Shown: in pieces, positions 44,545-54,260 of the stretch
Layout: each line of letters opens with the position of its first letter
Position numbering within the stretch: the stretch's first letter is position 1
NCBI RefSeq assembly: GCF_000192435.1
Contig: NZ_AEUD01000014.1
Span: 62,001 to 126,000, forward strand
Direction of reading: 5' to 3'
Source: Gordonia neofelifaecis NRRL B-59395
GTDB taxonomy: Bacteria > Actinomycetota > Actinomycetes > Mycobacteriales > Mycobacteriaceae
Length of the DNA: 64,000 nt
The notes under the pieces: generated by a model
The model's input: only the letters and a program-made list of their open reading frames with translations
Told to the model about the DNA's origin: nothing
Databases searched by the model: none
Position numbers and translations under genes: made by a program

Positions 44545-44772
44545 TCACAACGTCCCAACAACTACAGCTAGCGCCGCGGCGTATCGAGGCTCGGCACACT
44601 GACAACGCAGGTGTCTCGACACGCTCGCCCACTTCGGTTCCCTTGAACTCCGTCGAAGCGTTCGCGGGCTAGTCGACCACCCTTCCCCACAGCCGGAGGC
44701 AGGTAACAGGACAATAATCAGGACGAGAACGACGCCGCCACCGGACAACACCGTCCTCCGCGTCCCCGTCAT
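44545..44772 (-). CDS. Possible lipoprotein whose end runs into the repeat
   Basis: ATG 44772 opens a frame of 75 residues starting MTGTRRTVLSGGG, with a hydrophobic stretch VVLVLIIVLLPASGC that looks like a lipoprotein signal with an AxGC box (Cys about residue 30). After a few residues the frame enters the left repeat copy, and its composition changes to arginine-rich nonsense. A gene truncated by the repeat is likely; a short real lipoprotein is possible. Confidence 0.35.
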   Translation of the reverse strand: MTGTRRTVLSGGGVVLVLIIVLLPASGCGEGWSTSPRTLRRSSREPKWASVSRHLRCQCAEPRYAAALAVVVGTL

Positions 44773-44777
44773 CACCT

Positions 44778-44800
44778 CTCGTGGACATATGGTCCACGAG
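44778..44800. promoter_or_regulatory. Palindrome before the lipoprotein-like ORF
   Basis: CTCGTGGAC and GTCCACGAG are perfect 9-base arms around ATATG. It abuts the GAGAGG site of the putative lipoprotein gene, so it could be an operator or an RNA hairpin hiding the ribosome site. Confidence 0.5.
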
Positions 44801-45054
44801 CAGTCCTCACGGGGACGCGCAGCTGTGAGTCCCGCCCAGGGTAGTCGTCGAGCAGCCCGCGAACTCCAGTGAGCGAGCGTGTCGAGACCTGCGTCGTCAG
44901 CGTGCCGAGCCTCGATACACCGCGGCGCTTGCGCGCCGGGGCTACTCGACCAGCCTGAAGTGAGCTCGCGTCCAGCCCAGGGTGAGCTCACGACCAGCCT
45001 GAGGTGGTGTCGCGACCCGCCGGGAAGTCCGGGACGCCGGCGCGGGTGGGCCGC

Positions 45055-46608
45055 CTACCGGCCCGGCAGGTACTTCAGCGACTTGATCAGCTGCGGGGTC
45101 AGCTTCAGGTACAGGCTCTGCGGGATGCCGCGGATGCCGTCGAGGCCGATGAACCGCTGGGTCGCGATGGTCTGCGGCTCGGTGTACTTGAGCAGGCCCT
45201 CCTCGCCGTGACGGCGGCCGACTCCGGAGACGCCCATGCCGCCCATCGGCGCGCCCGTGGAGCCCCATGCGGCGGCGTAGCCCTCGTTGATGTTCACGGT
45301 TCCGGCGTGGATCTGCTCGGCGATCTTCTGGGCCTCATCGTTGCTGCCTGCGAAGACGCTGGCGTTGAGGCCGTAGTCGGTGTCGTTGGCGCGCTTGATC
45401 GCCTCATCGGTGGAGTCGACGGGGTAGATCGAGACCAGCGGACCGAACGTCTCGGCCGCGAAGCAGGTCATCTCTTCGGAGACGTCGCCGAGCACGGTCG
45501 GCTCGTAGAAGAACGGGCCGAGGTCCGCGCGCTTACGACCGCCGGCCAGCACCTTGGCGCCCTTGGCCACGGCGTCGGTCACGTGCTCGTCGACCGTCTC
45601 GACCTGCTGCGCCGAGGCGAGCGAGCCCATGTCGGCATTGAAGTCGTAGGTGCCTGCGAGAGTCATGTCCTTGACGTGCTGGGCGAACTTCTCGGTGAAC
45701 TCGTCGGCGATCGCGCGGTCGACGTAGATCCGCTCGATCGAGATGCACAGCTGACCGGAGTTCGAGTAGCAGGCGCGAGCGGCGCCGGAGACAGCCCGAT
45801 CGACGTCGGCGTTCTTGGTGATGATCAGCGGGTTCTTGCCGCCGAGCTCGGCCGAGAAACCGATGAGGCGCTTGCCGGCCTGAGCGGCGAGGGTGGCACC
45901 GGTGGCCGACGATCCGGTGAACATGACGTAGTCCGTGTGGGCGACGATGGCCTGTCCGACCACCGAGCCGGGACCGGGGACGACCGCGAACAGTTCGCGC
46001 GGCAGCCCCGCCTGGTACAGCAGTTCGGCCAGCGCCAGACAGCAGTACGGGGTGTTGCTGTCGGGCTTGATGACCACGCCGTTGCCGGCGATCAGCGCCG
46101 CCACAGCGTCCGACACCGCCAGCGTGAGTGGGTAGTTCCACGGGCTGATGACGCCGACGACGCCCTTCGGCTGGTAGCGGACACGGACGTCGGTCGCGCC
46201 CGGGAGCATGCCCTGCACCTTGCGGTCGGCCAGCATCTTGGGACCGTTCTGCGCGTAGAAGCGGGCGGTCAGTGCGACGTCGATGACCTCCTCCTGCGCG
46301 TAGATTCGCGCCTTGCCGGTCTCGGCCTGCGCGATGTCCATCAGCTCGTCCGCGTGGTCGTGCACGAGTTCGGAGAATCGACCGATCACCTTCGCACGAT
46401 CGGCCGCAGACAGATCGCCCCACGCGGTCTGCGCGGCGCGGGCGCGGGCCACGGCCAGTTCGAGGTCCTCGGCGGTGCCGACCGGAATGGTCGCCATCTC
46501 CGCACCGCTGTAGGCCTCGAGGACCGGGCGGGTGGGGCGGTCAGCGGCGTTGTCGATGGCGGCGAGTGCCGCGAGACGCTGGAAGTAGGCGGGTGCGGGC
46601 TTCGGCAT
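45055..46608 (-). CDS. gabD2: Succinate-semialdehyde dehydrogenase
   Basis: 517 residues, the long mycobacterial GabD2 form (compare Rv1731, about 518). The NAD(P) site GSSATGATLA, the general base ELGGKNPLII and the catalytic Cys in SNSGQLCISIERI are present, and PWNYPLTL follows the usual hairpin. It oxidises succinic semialdehyde to succinate, linking GABA or ketoglutarate decarboxylation to the TCA cycle. AGGAGCACTC precedes the ATG. Confidence 0.92.
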   Translation of the reverse strand: MPKPAPAYFQRLAALAAIDNAADRPTRPVLEAYSGAEMATIPVGTAEDLELAVARARAAQTAWGDLSAADRAKVIGRFSELVHDHADELMDIAQAETGKARIYAQEEVIDVALTARFYAQNGPKMLADRKVQGMLPGATDVRVRYQPKGVVGVISPWNYPLTLAVSDAVAALIAGNGVVIKPDSNTPYCCLALAELLYQAGLPRELFAVVPGPGSVVGQAIVAHTDYVMFTGSSATGATLAAQAGKRLIGFSAELGGKNPLIITKNADVDRAVSGAARACYSNSGQLCISIERIYVDRAIADEFTEKFAQHVKDMTLAGTYDFNADMGSLASAQQVETVDEHVTDAVAKGAKVLAGGRKRADLGPFFYEPTVLGDVSEEMTCFAAETFGPLVSIYPVDSTDEAIKRANDTDYGLNASVFAGSNDEAQKIAEQIHAGTVNINEGYAAAWGSTGAPMGGMGVSGVGRRHGEEGLLKYTEPQTIATQRFIGLDGIRGIPQSLYLKLTPQLIKSLKYLPGR

Positions 46609-46679
46609 GAGTGCTCCTGATGTCTGCGGCGGTCGTGGGGCCGGGCGGTTCGGACAGTCGTCGGGTCTGGCGGCGCGCG

Positions 46680-47168
46680 TCAGGCCGACGGTGCGACGAC
46701 GACGATGCCGTCATCGTCCGAGTAGGCGATGTCGCCCGGATTGAAGGTGATGCCGCCCAGTTCGATCGGGACGTCACGATCGCCGACCCCGCTCTTGGTC
46801 GACTTCCGCGGGTTGGTGCCGAGCGCCTTGACTCCGATGTCCATGCCACCGATCGTCTTCGCGTCACGGATGGCACCGTTGGCGATGATCCCGACCCAGC
46901 CGTTCGACCGCCCCAGCTCCGCGATGATGTCGCCGACCAGCGCGGTGTGCACCGACGCGGCACCGTCGATCACCAGCACGCCGCCGGGATTCGGCTCCGA
47001 GAGGATCGACTTGAGCAGGGCGTTGTCCTGGAAGCAGCGGACCGTCGTCACCGTGCCGACGAACTCGCGGTTGCCGCCGTACTGGGTGAACTGGGTGTCG
47101 CAGCTCCGGACGTCGGCGCCGATCTCATCGACGAGGTCCGCGGTCGGAGTGAAGTTCAGCGTGCTCAT
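46680..47168 (-). CDS. rraA: RraA-type protein
   Basis: 162 residues from ATG 47168 (an ATG at 47174 adds two). [55 protein letters not shown] and [19 protein letters not shown] give the RraA fold, once misnamed MenG. It closely matches Rv3853. In some bacteria RraA binds RNase E; in others the fold is a class II aldolase. Which applies here is not shown by sequence. It is divergent from the TetR gene. Confidence 0.93.
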   Translation of the reverse strand: MSTLNFTPTADLVDEIGADVRSCDTQFTQYGGNREFVGTVTTVRCFQDNALLKSILSEPNPGGVLVIDGAASVHTALVGDIIAELGRSNGWVGIIANGAIRDAKTIGGMDIGVKALGTNPRKSTKSGVGDRDVPIELGGITFNPGDIAYSDDDGIVVVAPSA

Positions 47169-47340
47169 GGCCATCGATTCTAGGCGGGCACCGCTTATCT
47201 GTAACGCCCGGTTACGTCACAGTCGGCCGACGAACCGCCACGGACAGTCGGTCGGCAGCCGAGATCCGGCCGACTCCGAGCGGTACCGTATGAGGTCCGA
47301 CCACCCGAGCCGCCCAGTTCCGGAAAGGCCGCCGACGACC

Positions 47341-47919
47341 GTGCCCAAGATCAGCGCCGACTCCCTCGCCGAGCACCGTGAGGCGGTGCTCTCCGCACTG
47401 ATGGACGGCACCGTGCGGATCCTGCTCAGCGACGGCGAGCGCCGGCTCACCGCGGCGTCGGTCGCGGCGGAGGCCGGGATCGCCCGCAACAGCATCTACC
47501 GCTACGTCTCCTCGGTCGACGATCTCGTCGAGCTGGTCGTCGCCCGCGGCTTCCAGGAGTGGACGGCGCAGGTGCGGGCCGACGTCGACGCCGCTCGCGA
47601 CCCTCGCGCCGCGGTGGTCGCCTATGTGCGCAGCAATCTCACCCTCGCGGCGTCCGGCGAGCACGCGCTGCAGAGCTCACTGGCCGGCGCGGGGCTCTCC
47701 GACTCCGCACGCGAGCGAATGGTCGACTTCCACCGACAGATCACCGCCGTGCTGACCGACGCGGTCGGCGCCCTCGGCGCCCGGCAGCCCGAGCTGATCG
47801 TCGTGGCGATTCAGTCGCTCGTCGACTCCGCCCTCGGCCTGGTGGGTCCCGGCGAGGATTCGGAGCAGGTCATCGACTTCATGGCGGATGCGACCAGGGC
47901 GATCCTCGAAACTCGCTGA
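47341..47919 (+). CDS. TetR family transcriptional regulator
   Basis: 192 residues from GTG 47341, with GGAAAGG upstream and the typical start VPKISADSLAEHR; ATG 47290 is a longer option. The helix-turn-helix is RRLTAASVAAEAGIARNSIYRYVSSVDDL, landmarks only, and the ligand domain is compact and helical. The ABC exporter genes begin 75 bases downstream behind a palindrome, so the regulator is probably theirs. Confidence 0.88.
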   Translation: MPKISADSLAEHREAVLSALMDGTVRILLSDGERRLTAASVAAEAGIARNSIYRYVSSVDDLVELVVARGFQEWTAQVRADVDAARDPRAAVVAYVRSNLTLAASGEHALQSSLAGAGLSDSARERMVDFHRQITAVLTDAVGALGARQPELIVVAIQSLVDSALGLVGPGEDSEQVIDFMADATRAILETR

Positions 47920-47958
47920 ACCGCTTTCGCGACACCCCGTCGCAATCATGTACCTTTC

Positions 47959-47979
47959 TTTGCGACATAGTGTCTCGAA
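47959..47979. promoter_or_regulatory. Operator overlapping the ABC-exporter promoter
   Basis: TTTGCGACA and TGTCTCGAA, separated by TAG, form an imperfect inverted repeat (7 of 9 pairs). A -10-like CATAGT (47966-47971) lies within it, so binding would block transcription. The upstream TetR is the obvious candidate. Confidence 0.55.
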
Positions 47980-47993
47980 GATTGGAATCAAGC

Positions 47994-49079
47994 GTGTTCA
48001 TCGCATTGCGAGAACTGAGAGCGGCATGGGGCCGCTTCGTGATGATCGGAGTGGTGGTCGCGCTGGTCGCGGCGCTCGTCGGAATGGTGTCCGGCTTCAC
48101 CATCGGTCTCGGCAACGACACGGTCTCGGCCCTGCGCGCCCTGAACGCCTCGTCCGTGGCCTTCGCCACCGGCACCTCCGACTTCAACCGAAGCGTGATC
48201 TCAGCCGAGGACGTCGCCGCCTGGCAGAACCGACCCGGGGTCGATGCGGCCCCGCTGGGCGTGTCCATGGCGCACGGCGAGAACGACCACGGCACCATGG
48301 TCGATCTGGCAGTCTTCGGCGTCGAGCCCGGCGGCCCGCTCAGCCCCGCGACCGAGGAAGGCGATCGACTCACCGACGGACTCGACGAGGTGGTCGTCTC
48401 CGAGCAACTGCTCGCGGACGGCATCCGTATCGGCGACGTACTCGCGATCGACAACAGCGACGTCCGGCTTCGCGTCGTCGGGTCCACCGACGACCGGTCC
48501 TACGGACACGTTTCCGCCGCCTACACTTCGCTCGACACCTGGCGGACGGTCCGGTACGGCACCACCGACCTCGGACCGCGCCAGCAGGGCACGGCCGCGG
48601 CCGTGGTGGTCCTGAGCGGGAATCCGCCCGACGTCCTCGGCGGCACGACCGTCCAGAGCGACGAGGTGCTGCTCGAAGCCGCGCCGGGCTACTCGGGCGA
48701 GCGTCTGACGATGAACTCGATCCTCGCCTTCCTGTACGTGATCGCCCCGCTGATCGTCGCCGCGTTCTTCGCGGTGTGGGTCCTGCAGCGACAGGGCGTC
48801 TACGCGCTGCAGCGCGCCCTCGGCGTGTCCCGCTGGTCGCTCGTCGGGTCTGCACTGGCCCAGGCCGCCGTCGTCGTGGCCCTCGCGACCGTCGCCGGAT
48901 CGGCCGTGGCCTACCTGCTCGGTCTCGGCTTGGGCGATGCCGTTCCCTTCGACCTGCCCTTCTCCTCGCTCGCCACGACGACTCTGGCGGTGATCGCGGC
49001 CTCGCTGATCGGTTCCGCCGTCACCCTCCGCTGGGTGGTCTCCGCCGACCCCCTGACCATGCTGGGAGCCTCCCGATGA
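47994..49079 (+). CDS. FtsX-like ABC transporter permease
   Basis: 361 residues from GTG 47994. One membrane helix (FVMIGVVVALVAALVGMVSGF), a large outside MacB-like domain (about 45-240), then three helices (FLYVIAPLIVAAFFAVWVLQRQGV onward) give the FtsX/MacB permease layout. The motif QRALGVSRWSLVGSAL contacts the ATPase. It is the membrane part of a type VII ABC exporter. The ATPase gene overlaps its stop (ATGA). Confidence 0.87.
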   Translation: MFIALRELRAAWGRFVMIGVVVALVAALVGMVSGFTIGLGNDTVSALRALNASSVAFATGTSDFNRSVISAEDVAAWQNRPGVDAAPLGVSMAHGENDHGTMVDLAVFGVEPGGPLSPATEEGDRLTDGLDEVVVSEQLLADGIRIGDVLAIDNSDVRLRVVGSTDDRSYGHVSAAYTSLDTWRTVRYGTTDLGPRQQGTAAAVVVLSGNPPDVLGGTTVQSDEVLLEAAPGYSGERLTMNSILAFLYVIAPLIVAAFFAVWVLQRQGVYALQRALGVSRWSLVGSALAQAAVVVALATVAGSAVAYLLGLGLGDAVPFDLPFSSLATTTLAVIAASLIGSAVTLRWVVSADPLTMLGASR

Positions 49080-49732
49080 GCCTCGACCTCCGCAACGTCC
49101 ACGTCGAGTACCGCTCCGGCGAGGAACGTCTGACCGTCCTCGACGAGTTCACCGCGACGTTCGAGCCCGGTACCGCGACGACGATCGTCGGACCGTCGGG
49201 CTCCGGCAAGTCGACCCTGCTCGGCGTCTGCGGCATCCTCCGCCGGCCCGATCGCGGCGCCGTCTGCCTGGACGGCACCGACGTCACCGGATTGTCGGTT
49301 CGTGACCGGGATAGGCTGCGGCGCACACAGATCGGCTATGTCTTCCAGTCGGGCAATCTACTGCCCGGACTCACCGTGCTGGACCAGGTCCTGGCGCAGG
49401 CCGTCATCTCCGGCGAGCGTCCGGCGCGCGCCCGAGCCCACGCTCGGGACCTGCTCGACGAGGTCGGCCTCGCCGGTCATGAGCGGCAGCGCCCCGACGA
49501 GCTCTCCGGCGGTCAGCGCCAGCGGGTGTCCATCGCCCGCGCGCTCATCCACCGACCCCGCCTGCTGCTGATCGACGAGCCGACCGCTGCGGTCGACCGC
49601 AGCCAGGCGGGTCGGATCACGGATCTGATCATGCAGGTGACCGAGGAGTCCGGCTGCATCACCGTCATCGCGACGCACGACCCGGAGGTGATGGCGGCGA
49701 CCGACCGCACCGTCTCGCTCGCCGTGGTCTGA
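49076..49732 (+). CDS. ABC transporter ATP-binding protein, MacB/LolD type
   Basis: 218 residues. Walker A GPSGSGKST, signature LSGGQRQR, Walker B LLLIDEPT and the switch THDPEV are complete, and the short length fits LolD/MacB ATPases. It works with the FtsX-like permease just upstream. Their cargo is unknown; efflux of a drug, peptide or lipid signal sensed by the TetR protein is likely. Confidence 0.92.
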   Translation: MSLDLRNVHVEYRSGEERLTVLDEFTATFEPGTATTIVGPSGSGKSTLLGVCGILRRPDRGAVCLDGTDVTGLSVRDRDRLRRTQIGYVFQSGNLLPGLTVLDQVLAQAVISGERPARARAHARDLLDEVGLAGHERQRPDELSGGQRQRVSIARALIHRPRLLLIDEPTAAVDRSQAGRITDLIMQVTEESGCITVIATHDPEVMAATDRTVSLAVV

Positions 49733-49761
49733 AACCCGCGGTCTGAAACCCCACGGTCTGA
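49726..49761. repeat. Short tandem repeat over the end of the ATPase gene
   Basis: The unit GGTCTGAAACCCGC occurs 2.5 times (49726-49739, 49740-49754, 49755-49761) and includes the TGA stop. It lies in the 36-base gap before the convergent lysX end. Confidence 0.7.
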
Positions 49762-49768
49762 CGTCCGG

Positions 49769-52700
49769 CTACTGCTGGGGCTTGGCCAGCGGGAAGGCCA
49801 GCGACTCGCGGATCGACTGCCCGGTGATCAGCATGACGATCCGGTCCACGCCGAGCCCCAGTCCCCCGGTCGGCGGCATCGCGTACTCGAGAGCGGTGAG
49901 GAAGTCCTCGTCGATCTCCATCGCCTCCGAGTCGCCGCCGGCCGCGAGGATCGACTGCTCGGTGAGCCTCTTCCGTTGCTCCACCGGATCGGTGAGCTCG
50001 GTGTAGGCGGTCCCGAGTTCGACGCCCCAGGCCACCAGGTCCCATCGTTCGGCGACGCCCTCGATGCTCCGGTGCCCGCGGGTCAGCGGCGAGGTGGACG
50101 TCGGGAAGTCCTTGTAGAAGGTCGGGAACGTGGTGCGGTCCTCCACCAGGTGCTCATACAGCTCCAGCACCAGGTGGCCGGCGTCCCAGTCCGGTCGGTA
50201 CGCGATGCCGAGTCCACGGCAGATCTCGCGCAGTTCGTCCGCGCTCGACTCCGGTGACACGGCGGCACCCGCTGCCTCCGAGACCGCGGCGTGCACCGAC
50301 TTCACCGGCCATTCGCCGGAGATGTCGACGACTTCGACCCCGCCCGCGTCGTCCGTCCGCTCGATCACCGCACGACCGTTGGCGGCGACGGCGGCCGCGA
50401 TGATCATCTCGCGGGTGAGCGTCATCATCGACTCGTAATCGTGGTGCGCCGCATAGGCTTCCAGGCTGGTGAACTCGGGGTTGTGGGAGAAGTCGACACC
50501 CTCGTTCCGGAAGTTCCGGCCCATCTCGAAGACCTTCTCGATCCCGCCGACACACAGTCGCTTCAGATACAGCTCGGGGGCGATCCGCAGATAGAGGTCG
50601 AGGTTGTACGCATTGATGTGGGTGCGGAACGGCGTCGCATTGGCGCCGCCGTGAATCTGCTGCAGGATCGGCGTCTCGACCTCCAGAAAGCCCTGCGCGG
50701 CAAGGTGATCGCGCAGGGCGCGGACCACGGCGCTGCGGGTGATGAGCAGTTCCCGGCTGCGCGCGCTGACGGCCAGGTCCACGTAGCGCTGACGCACCCG
50801 CGCCTCGGGGTCGGTGAGGCCGCTCCACTTGTCTGGCAGCGGATGCAGGCACTTGCCGTTGAGCCGCCAGTCGGTCGCCAGGACGGACAGCTCTCCCGAC
50901 CGGCTGGTCCCGACCGTTCCGGTGACCTCGACGAGGTCGCCGAGGTCGATGGTCGACGCGAAGTCCAAGGGCTGGGCGACGATCGCCTGCGACTCGACCA
51001 GGACCTGGATCTCGCCGCTCTGGTCGTGCAGGTCGGCGAAGGTGACCTTGCCGAAGTCGCGTTTCCGCGTCAGCCGACCAGCGATCCGGACCGTCTCGCC
51101 GGCCTCCGCCGCCGCGGCCTGCGCCACCGTGTGCGTCGGCGGCTGTGCCACCGGATAGGGGTCCACGCCCTCGTCGATCAGCCGGTCGAGCTTGTCGAGG
51201 CGCACCCGCACCTGCTCGGGGCGCCGCAGGGTGGTCACCACCCGGCTCTGCGCCTCGACCTCGAGCTCGGCCACCAGGGCGTCGACGTCGACGCCTTCCG
51301 GGATCGACGACGTGCCCGTCTTGTAATGCTTCGCTCGCCAATGCTTTCCCGGGAGTTGAACGAATCCCTCCGCGACCATCGCCGCCAGCGCGACGCGCGG
51401 GATCACCTTGCTGTCCTCGTAGCAGATGTACCGCGGCTTCCACATCGGCTGATACTTCGCGTTCGACTTGTACAGCGACTCCATCTGGAAGAACTTCGAG
51501 AAGAACTTCAGAACCGCGTAGACCAGCCGCATCACCGGCCGGGCCCCGACCTGCGGGCCGTACTCGAAGACGTCGCGGAAGGTCGCGAAGTTCAGCGAGA
51601 TCCTCGTGACGCCGACCGATTCCGCATTCTGCGCCAGTTCCGAGACCATCGTCTCGACCACGCCGTTTGGCCCGCCTCGATCGCGGCGCATGAGGTCGAG
51701 CGAGACGCCGCTGCGGCCCCACGGGACGAACGACAGCATCCCGATCACGCGCTCGTCGTCGCCGCCCTCGTTCTCGACGGCCTCCACCAGGAGCGCGTCG
51801 CCGTCGGCCGGATCGCCGACGCGGCCCAGGGCCATGGCGAAGCCGCGCTCCTCCTTGGTGTCCCGCCAGTCGTCGGCGCGGCGGACCACGCCCTCCACCT
51901 CGTCCCACGACAGTTCACTCATGCGACGCATCCGCACCGAGACGCCGAGCCGTTTGACACGCGACACCGATCCGCGGACGCCCTTCATCGTCGGGCCCGA
52001 CAGGCTGAAGTCCGCGGCGTTCATCAGCGCCTCGTCGCCGAGGTTGATCGCGTTGAACCCCGCCGCGTGCAGCACCTCGGCACCCCGGGTGCTGACGCCG
52101 AGCACCGCGGGATGCCAGCCGTAGGTCTCACAGAGGGCCACGAACTCGGCGATCGCCTCCGTCCACGAGTCCGGATCGCCGACCGGATCACCGCCCGCCA
52201 CCGCCGTCGACATCTCGACGCGGTACGTGATCGCGGCCCGGCCGTCCGGAGAGAACACCACCGCCTTGTCCCGACGCGTGGAGAAGTAGCCGAGGGAGTC
52301 GTCGTCCCCGTACACCTCGAGCAGCGCGCGCACCAGCCGCTCGTCCTCCTCGGTCATCAGTGAACTGAGCCGCTGGGATCGGAACAAGACGATCGCCGCG
52401 AGGATCAGCGCCAGCGCACCGAACAGTCCGAGCACCCAGTTCACCATCCACGGCGCGTGGTGGGTGGCGAAGGACTTGACGTCGATGGTCGCGAAGGCGA
52501 CGACGTGGTTGAACGCGTACGGCAGCCGTTCGTGCGGCTCCAGCGTGCCCGGCGCGACGCTGACCAGCGCCCATCCGGCGAGGGTGCCCGCGGCCAGACC
52601 GCCGACGAGCACCGCGAGCGCCGACAGCAGGGCGCCGCGCCGGACCCGCGTGTTGAACTGCCGGTAGCCGGCGATCAGCACCACGAGGAGGACGATGTTG

Positions 52701-53164
52701 AACGTCAGCCCGATCACCGACTCGCGCCACTCGTCGACCCAGCTCGGGTCGGACGCGGCGATCAGCACCACCAGCAGGTTCAGCACCATGTACAGCGACA
52801 GGTATGCGACGGTGATCCACCAGGCCACCCGCTTGCGCAGCGAGAGCGACACCGCCAGCAGGCCGAGGACGACGGTCCAGGCGAGGCTGGTGCTCGGCAT
52901 CGGGAACAAGTAGTCGTCGACGAACATGCGCGGCACCCGGATGAGGTGCCGGAACGGCGGGATCAGCGTGGAGAGCAGCGACACCGTGGCGAGCAGGCCG
53001 ACGATCGTGCCCGCGATCCGCGGAATGCGGCGGCCGAATCCGCTCGGGTTGGAGATGCGGCCGATGGTGGCCGACGACCGCCGATTCGCCGTCGCATGCC
53101 GACTCGCCTCCCGCGCCGCCGCGCTGGGCGCCGTGTCGCGGTGGCCGGTCTCCAGTTCTGTCAT
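49769..53164 (-). CDS. lysX: Bifunctional lysylphosphatidylglycerol synthase and lysyl-tRNA synthetase
   Basis: 1131 residues. ATG 53164 follows a TATTTT -10 hexamer by 6 bases, indicating a leaderless transcript. Residues 55-265 hold six or more membrane helices. Residues about 300-600 form the DUF2156 (MprF) lysine-transferase, with [21 protein letters not shown]. From about 640 on comes a full class II LysRS with an OB-fold anticodon domain ([14 protein letters not shown]), [14 protein letters not shown] and the motif 3 [12 protein letters not shown]. The fusion adds lysine to phosphatidylglycerol and protects from cationic peptides; it matches Rv1640c. Confidence 0.95.
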   Translation of the reverse strand: MTELETGHRDTAPSAAAREASRHATANRRSSATIGRISNPSGFGRRIPRIAGTIVGLLATVSLLSTLIPPFRHLIRVPRMFVDDYLFPMPSTSLAWTVVLGLLAVSLSLRKRVAWWITVAYLSLYMVLNLLVVLIAASDPSWVDEWRESVIGLTFNIVLLVVLIAGYRQFNTRVRRGALLSALAVLVGGLAAGTLAGWALVSVAPGTLEPHERLPYAFNHVVAFATIDVKSFATHHAPWMVNWVLGLFGALALILAAIVLFRSQRLSSLMTEEDERLVRALLEVYGDDDSLGYFSTRRDKAVVFSPDGRAAITYRVEMSTAVAGGDPVGDPDSWTEAIAEFVALCETYGWHPAVLGVSTRGAEVLHAAGFNAINLGDEALMNAADFSLSGPTMKGVRGSVSRVKRLGVSVRMRRMSELSWDEVEGVVRRADDWRDTKEERGFAMALGRVGDPADGDALLVEAVENEGGDDERVIGMLSFVPWGRSGVSLDLMRRDRGGPNGVVETMVSELAQNAESVGVTRISLNFATFRDVFEYGPQVGARPVMRLVYAVLKFFSKFFQMESLYKSNAKYQPMWKPRYICYEDSKVIPRVALAAMVAEGFVQLPGKHWRAKHYKTGTSSIPEGVDVDALVAELEVEAQSRVVTTLRRPEQVRVRLDKLDRLIDEGVDPYPVAQPPTHTVAQAAAAEAGETVRIAGRLTRKRDFGKVTFADLHDQSGEIQVLVESQAIVAQPLDFASTIDLGDLVEVTGTVGTSRSGELSVLATDWRLNGKCLHPLPDKWSGLTDPEARVRQRYVDLAVSARSRELLITRSAVVRALRDHLAAQGFLEVETPILQQIHGGANATPFRTHINAYNLDLYLRIAPELYLKRLCVGGIEKVFEMGRNFRNEGVDFSHNPEFTSLEAYAAHHDYESMMTLTREMIIAAAVAANGRAVIERTDDAGGVEVVDISGEWPVKSVHAAVSEAAGAAVSPESSADELREICRGLGIAYRPDWDAGHLVLELYEHLVEDRTTFPTFYKDFPTSTSPLTRGHRSIEGVAERWDLVAWGVELGTAYTELTDPVEQRKRLTEQSILAAGGDSEAMEIDEDFLTALEYAMPPTGGLGLGVDRIVMLITGQSIRESLAFPLAKPQQ

Positions 53165-53177
53165 AGGAACAAAATAC

Positions 53178-53191
53178 GACCGCCGGCGGTC
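53178..53191. promoter_or_regulatory. Palindrome between lysX and the S4 gene
   Basis: GACCGCCGGCGGTC is a perfect 14-base palindrome upstream of the -10 hexamers of both divergent genes, well placed for a shared repressor. Confidence 0.5.
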
Positions 53192-53223
53192 AACGGCACC
53201 CGGTGACGCGGCACAATGCACTG

Positions 53224-53436
53224 GTGGACGAGATTGAGATCCGGGACGAGAACATCCGATTGGGACAGTTCCTGAAGCTGGCGAATCTGATCGAGTCGGG
53301 CGCCGACGCGAAGGCGGTGATCGCCGACGGCATGGTGTCGGTGAACGGTGAGACGGACACCCGTCGGGGACGGCAGCTCCGCCCGGGCGATGTGGTCGAG
53401 CTCGGCGGGGTCAGCGTGCGAGTCGCAGCTCGCTGA
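53224..53436 (+). CDS. S4 RNA-binding domain protein
   Basis: 70 residues from GTG 53224; a CACAAT -10 lies 6 bases upstream, so it is probably leaderless (GTG 53203 is another in-frame start). The whole chain is an S4 domain: [32 protein letters not shown], landmarks only, then [12 protein letters not shown]. Such YaaA/RlbA-like proteins bind tRNA or stalled ribosomes. Its last 26 bases overlap the convergent small gene. Confidence 0.85.
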   Translation: MDEIEIRDENIRLGQFLKLANLIESGADAKAVIADGMVSVNGETDTRRGRQLRPGDVVELGGVSVRVAAR

Positions 53437-53560
53437 GCTCCTGCTGGGTGACGAGACGTTCGCGCTGTTCGGAGAGCGCCTGAGGAGCGCGGCGCCAGGT
53501 ACCGAAGACACGCGCGATCATCGTTCGCGAAGACTTGCGTCGTTGGCGACTGGTCGGCAT
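53411..53560 (-). CDS. Small basic 49-residue protein
   Basis: ATG 53560 has a strong GGAGGGAATGTC site, and a TATAGAT -10-like stretch (53599-53593) precedes it. The protein starts MPTSRQRRKSSRTMIARVF and ends in a Glu/Gln/Leu helix ([21 protein letters not shown], shown in part by its ends). It is basic at the front and helical behind, like small nucleic-acid-associated proteins. Codon use is typical of the genome. No family is recognised. Confidence 0.7.
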   Translation of the reverse strand: MPTSRQRRKSSRTMIARVFGTWRRAPQALSEQRERLVTQQELSELRLAR

Positions 53561-53760
53561 GACATTCCCTCCATTCGGCCCGCGACCGGACCCGCTCCTA
53601 TCTATAGTGTCGCCACGACAGGCCCCCGCCGTTAGCGTCCGCGACGGAAAGAGTCGGGTCTCACTCGCCGGGCGCGGGTATGAGCTGGTCCGGGCATCGG
53701 CCCTTCCCTGCTCATCCGGCCTCGCGCATACTGGTAGTCACCCGTTCGGAGGAGAGGCAC

Positions 53761-54186
53761 ATGCCCGAATCGCTCGCAACGTACATCGCACTGCCCGGTA
53801 CCACGGCCGAGGCGATGGAGCATTGGCACCAGGTATTCGGCGGCGAGCTCCAGATACTGAGATACGGCGACAACCCGATGCCCGGCATGCCGTTCGAACC
53901 GGATCCGCAAGCCGTCGCGCACGCGACGCTGGTGACAGCCGGGGGCATCATCGCGGGCGGTGATGCGGCGCCGGACGGAAACGACTACGCCGTGCAGGGC
54001 ACCGCCTACTCGCTGTTGTACACGACCGACACGACGGCCCAGGCCCGTGAGTACATCGCGAAGCTCGTCGAGGGCGGCGGACGTGAAGCGATGCCGTTCG
54101 CTCGCGCTCCCTGGGGCGGCTGGTACGGGCACACGTTCGACCGTTTCGGCGTGATGTGGGCCTTCTCCTGCGATGCGGAGCAGTGA
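53761..54186 (+). CDS. PhnB-like VOC family protein
   Basis: 141 residues from ATG 53761 with GGAGGAGAGG upstream. YIALPGTTAEAMEHWHQVFGGELQIL and the late GGWYGHTFDRFGVMWAF give the PhnB/DUF1428-like glyoxalase fold. No metal ligand set can be assigned with confidence. Monocistronic. Confidence 0.87.
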   Translation: MPESLATYIALPGTTAEAMEHWHQVFGGELQILRYGDNPMPGMPFEPDPQAVAHATLVTAGGIIAGGDAAPDGNDYAVQGTAYSLLYTTDTTAQAREYIAKLVEGGGREAMPFARAPWGGWYGHTFDRFGVMWAFSCDAEQ

Positions 54187-54260
54187 CTCCGGTTCCACGC
54201 ACCGGAGAAGGCTGCCGGACGCCCGCGCCCGACCGCCCTCACTGATGGCCTGAACCTTCG

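Larger units (their letters stand above)
44456..45054. repeat. Intergenic region with an inverted pair of dispersed repeats
   Basis: About 600 bases with no clear gene. Two copies of a roughly 110-150 base element lie in opposite orientation (44510-44679 and 44841-44960). Shared landmarks are TTCAGGCTG, TCGAG-AGCCCCGGCGCG, GCGCCGCGG, GTATCGAGGCTCGGCAC, CTGAC-ACGCAGGT and TCTCGACACGCTCG. The left copy carries an insertion of about 35 bases and a second one near 44640. Such intergenic repeats, rich in TCGA, are typical of gordoniae and rhodococci. Confidence 0.75.
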
